From positions 1 through 6,486 of the forward strand of contig CAAFQT010000187.1 in assembly GCA_900765185.1 (NCBI GenBank): a stretch of DNA of 6,486 nucleotides, given 5' to 3'. Positions within the stretch are counted from its first letter, which is position 1. Each line of letters begins with the position of its first letter. This DNA comes from an uncultured Collinsella sp. (GTDB taxonomy: Bacteria > Actinomycetota > Coriobacteriia > Coriobacteriales > Coriobacteriaceae). Positions 5,739 through 6,486 of this stretch are shown piece after piece. The notes beneath the pieces are model-generated. The model searched no databases and was not told the origin of the DNA. It saw only the letters and a list, made by a program, of their open reading frames with translations. The translations under genes and the position numbers were made by a program.

Positions 5739-6486
5739 ATGAGCGAAACCAATAACTCGAACGAGGTCGTCGTCAGCATCAAGAACCTCCAGAAGGCCTT
5801 TGGCGACAACGTGGTCCTGCGCGATATCGATCTGGATGTGCATAAGGGCGAGGTCGTTGTGGTCTTGGGCCCCTCGGGCTCGGGCAAGTCGACGATGCTT
5901 CGCTGCATCAATCGTCTGGAGCATCCCACGAGCGGCTCGATTATCGTCGAGGGTGTGGACGTGTGCGCCAAGGGCGTCGACCTTAACAAGGTGCGCACGC
6001 ATCTGGGTATGGTGTTCCAGCAGTTCAATTTGTTCCCGCACCTCTCAGTCAAAAAGAACGTCATGCTCGCGCAGCAGAAGGTGCTCAAGCGCAGCAAGGA
6101 AGAGGCCGAGAAGATCGCCGTCGAGGAGCTGACCAAGGTCGGTCTTGCCGAGCGTATCGACTTTATGCCGAGTCAGCTTTCGGGCGGCCAGCAGCAGCGC
6201 GTTGCCATCGCCCGCGCCCTGTCGATGAACCCGCACGTCATGCTCTTTGACGAGGCTACCTCGGCGCTCGACCCTGAGCTCGTGCGCGACGTCCTGGGCG
6301 TCATGCGCGACCTGGCGCGCGACGGTATGACCATGATCGTCGTGACGCACGAGATGGGCTTTGCTCGCGATGTCGCCGACCGCGTCGTCTTTATGGACGG
6401 CGGCGTCATTGTGGAAGAGGGTACGCCGAGCGAGGTCTTCGACCACCCCAAGAGCGAGCGCACCAAGGCGTTCTTGGGCAATATCT
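5739..6486 (+). CDS. Amino acid ABC transporter ATP-binding protein (3' partial)
   Basis: The first 249 residues of the ATPase that powers the permease from the cytoplasmic face; the frame is open at the window edge and only the last few residues are likely missing. All nucleotide-binding elements are present: Walker A GPSGSGKS (44-51), Q-loop VFQQFNLFPH (92-101), signature LSGGQQQ (147-153), Walker B VMLFDE (167-172) with catalytic Glu172, D-loop SALD (175-178) and switch His204 (VVTHEM). The sequence is typical of the polar amino acid group (GlnQ/HisP-like). ATG 5739 follows AAGGAGGT (5725-5732), which overlaps the TAA stop of the permease, so the two genes are probably translationally coupled. 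Nothing is missing or odd in the visible part. Confidence 0.97.
   Translation, partial: MSETNNSNEVVVSIKNLQKAFGDNVVLRDIDLDVHKGEVVVVLGPSGSGKSTMLRCINRLEHPTSGSIIVEGVDVCAKGVDLNKVRTHLGMVFQQFNLFPHLSVKKNVMLAQQKVLKRSKEEAEKIAVEELTKVGLAERIDFMPSQLSGGQQQRVAIARALSMNPHVMLFDEATSALDPELVRDVLGVMRDLARDGMTMIVVTHEMGFARDVADRVVFMDGGVIVEEGTPSEVFDHPKSERTKAFLGNI

Noticed and set aside
5004..6041. Antisense open frame of 345 codons
   Set aside because: It runs opposite the permease membrane domain and ATPase Walker A region. The His/Arg/Asp-rich translation is a shadow of high-GC coding DNA.

Overview
The window reads as chromosomal DNA of a high-GC Gram-positive anaerobe, most likely a gut actinobacterium of the Coriobacteriia (Collinsella-like). 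This rests on G/C-ending codons, frequent GTG and TTG starts behind strong Shine-Dalgarno (SD) sequences, the style of the lipoprotein and ABC genes, and a ferredoxin-tailed aldo/keto reductase. The genus is inferred from memory of similar proteins, not from a search. All six genes lie on the + strand, and the first and last are cut by the window edges.

Left half (1-3238): three housekeeping or metabolic genes. They are an aldo/keto reductase with a C-terminal two-cluster [4Fe-4S] domain (start missing), a Gfo/Idh/MocA-type NAD(P)-dependent oxidoreductase starting at GTG 1199, and a complete endonuclease IV (nfo) starting at ATG 2372. The two junctions between these genes each carry a copy of the same roughly 90-bp element. 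Its 63-nt core folds into a long hairpin. Between the copies, the outer 13 base pairs and most of the loop are constant. Four consecutive mid-stem base pairs are replaced by different but still complementary pairs. Each hairpin ends a few bases before the SD sequence of the next gene. The G·U-tolerant positions show it is structured as RNA in the direction of the genes. This is the most interesting signal in the window.

Right half (3239-6486): a polar amino acid ABC uptake operon. A plausible sigma-70-type promoter (TTGCAG, 17 bp, CATAAT) precedes a lipoprotein substrate-binding protein. Two tandem hairpins follow, probably lowering downstream expression relative to the binding protein. Then come a permease starting at TTG 4365 and an ATPase whose SD overlaps the permease stop codon. 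The permease is unusual: a signal peptide and about 140 residues of apparently beta-rich extracytoplasmic sequence precede an otherwise normal five-helix HisM/GlnP-type domain. The binding protein has Asn where this family normally has the Asp that contacts the ligand alpha-amino group.

No tRNA, rRNA, CRISPR array, insertion sequence or phage gene was seen. No gene-free stretch exceeds 300 bases; the longest gaps are 3239-3385 and 4247-4364, and both are described.
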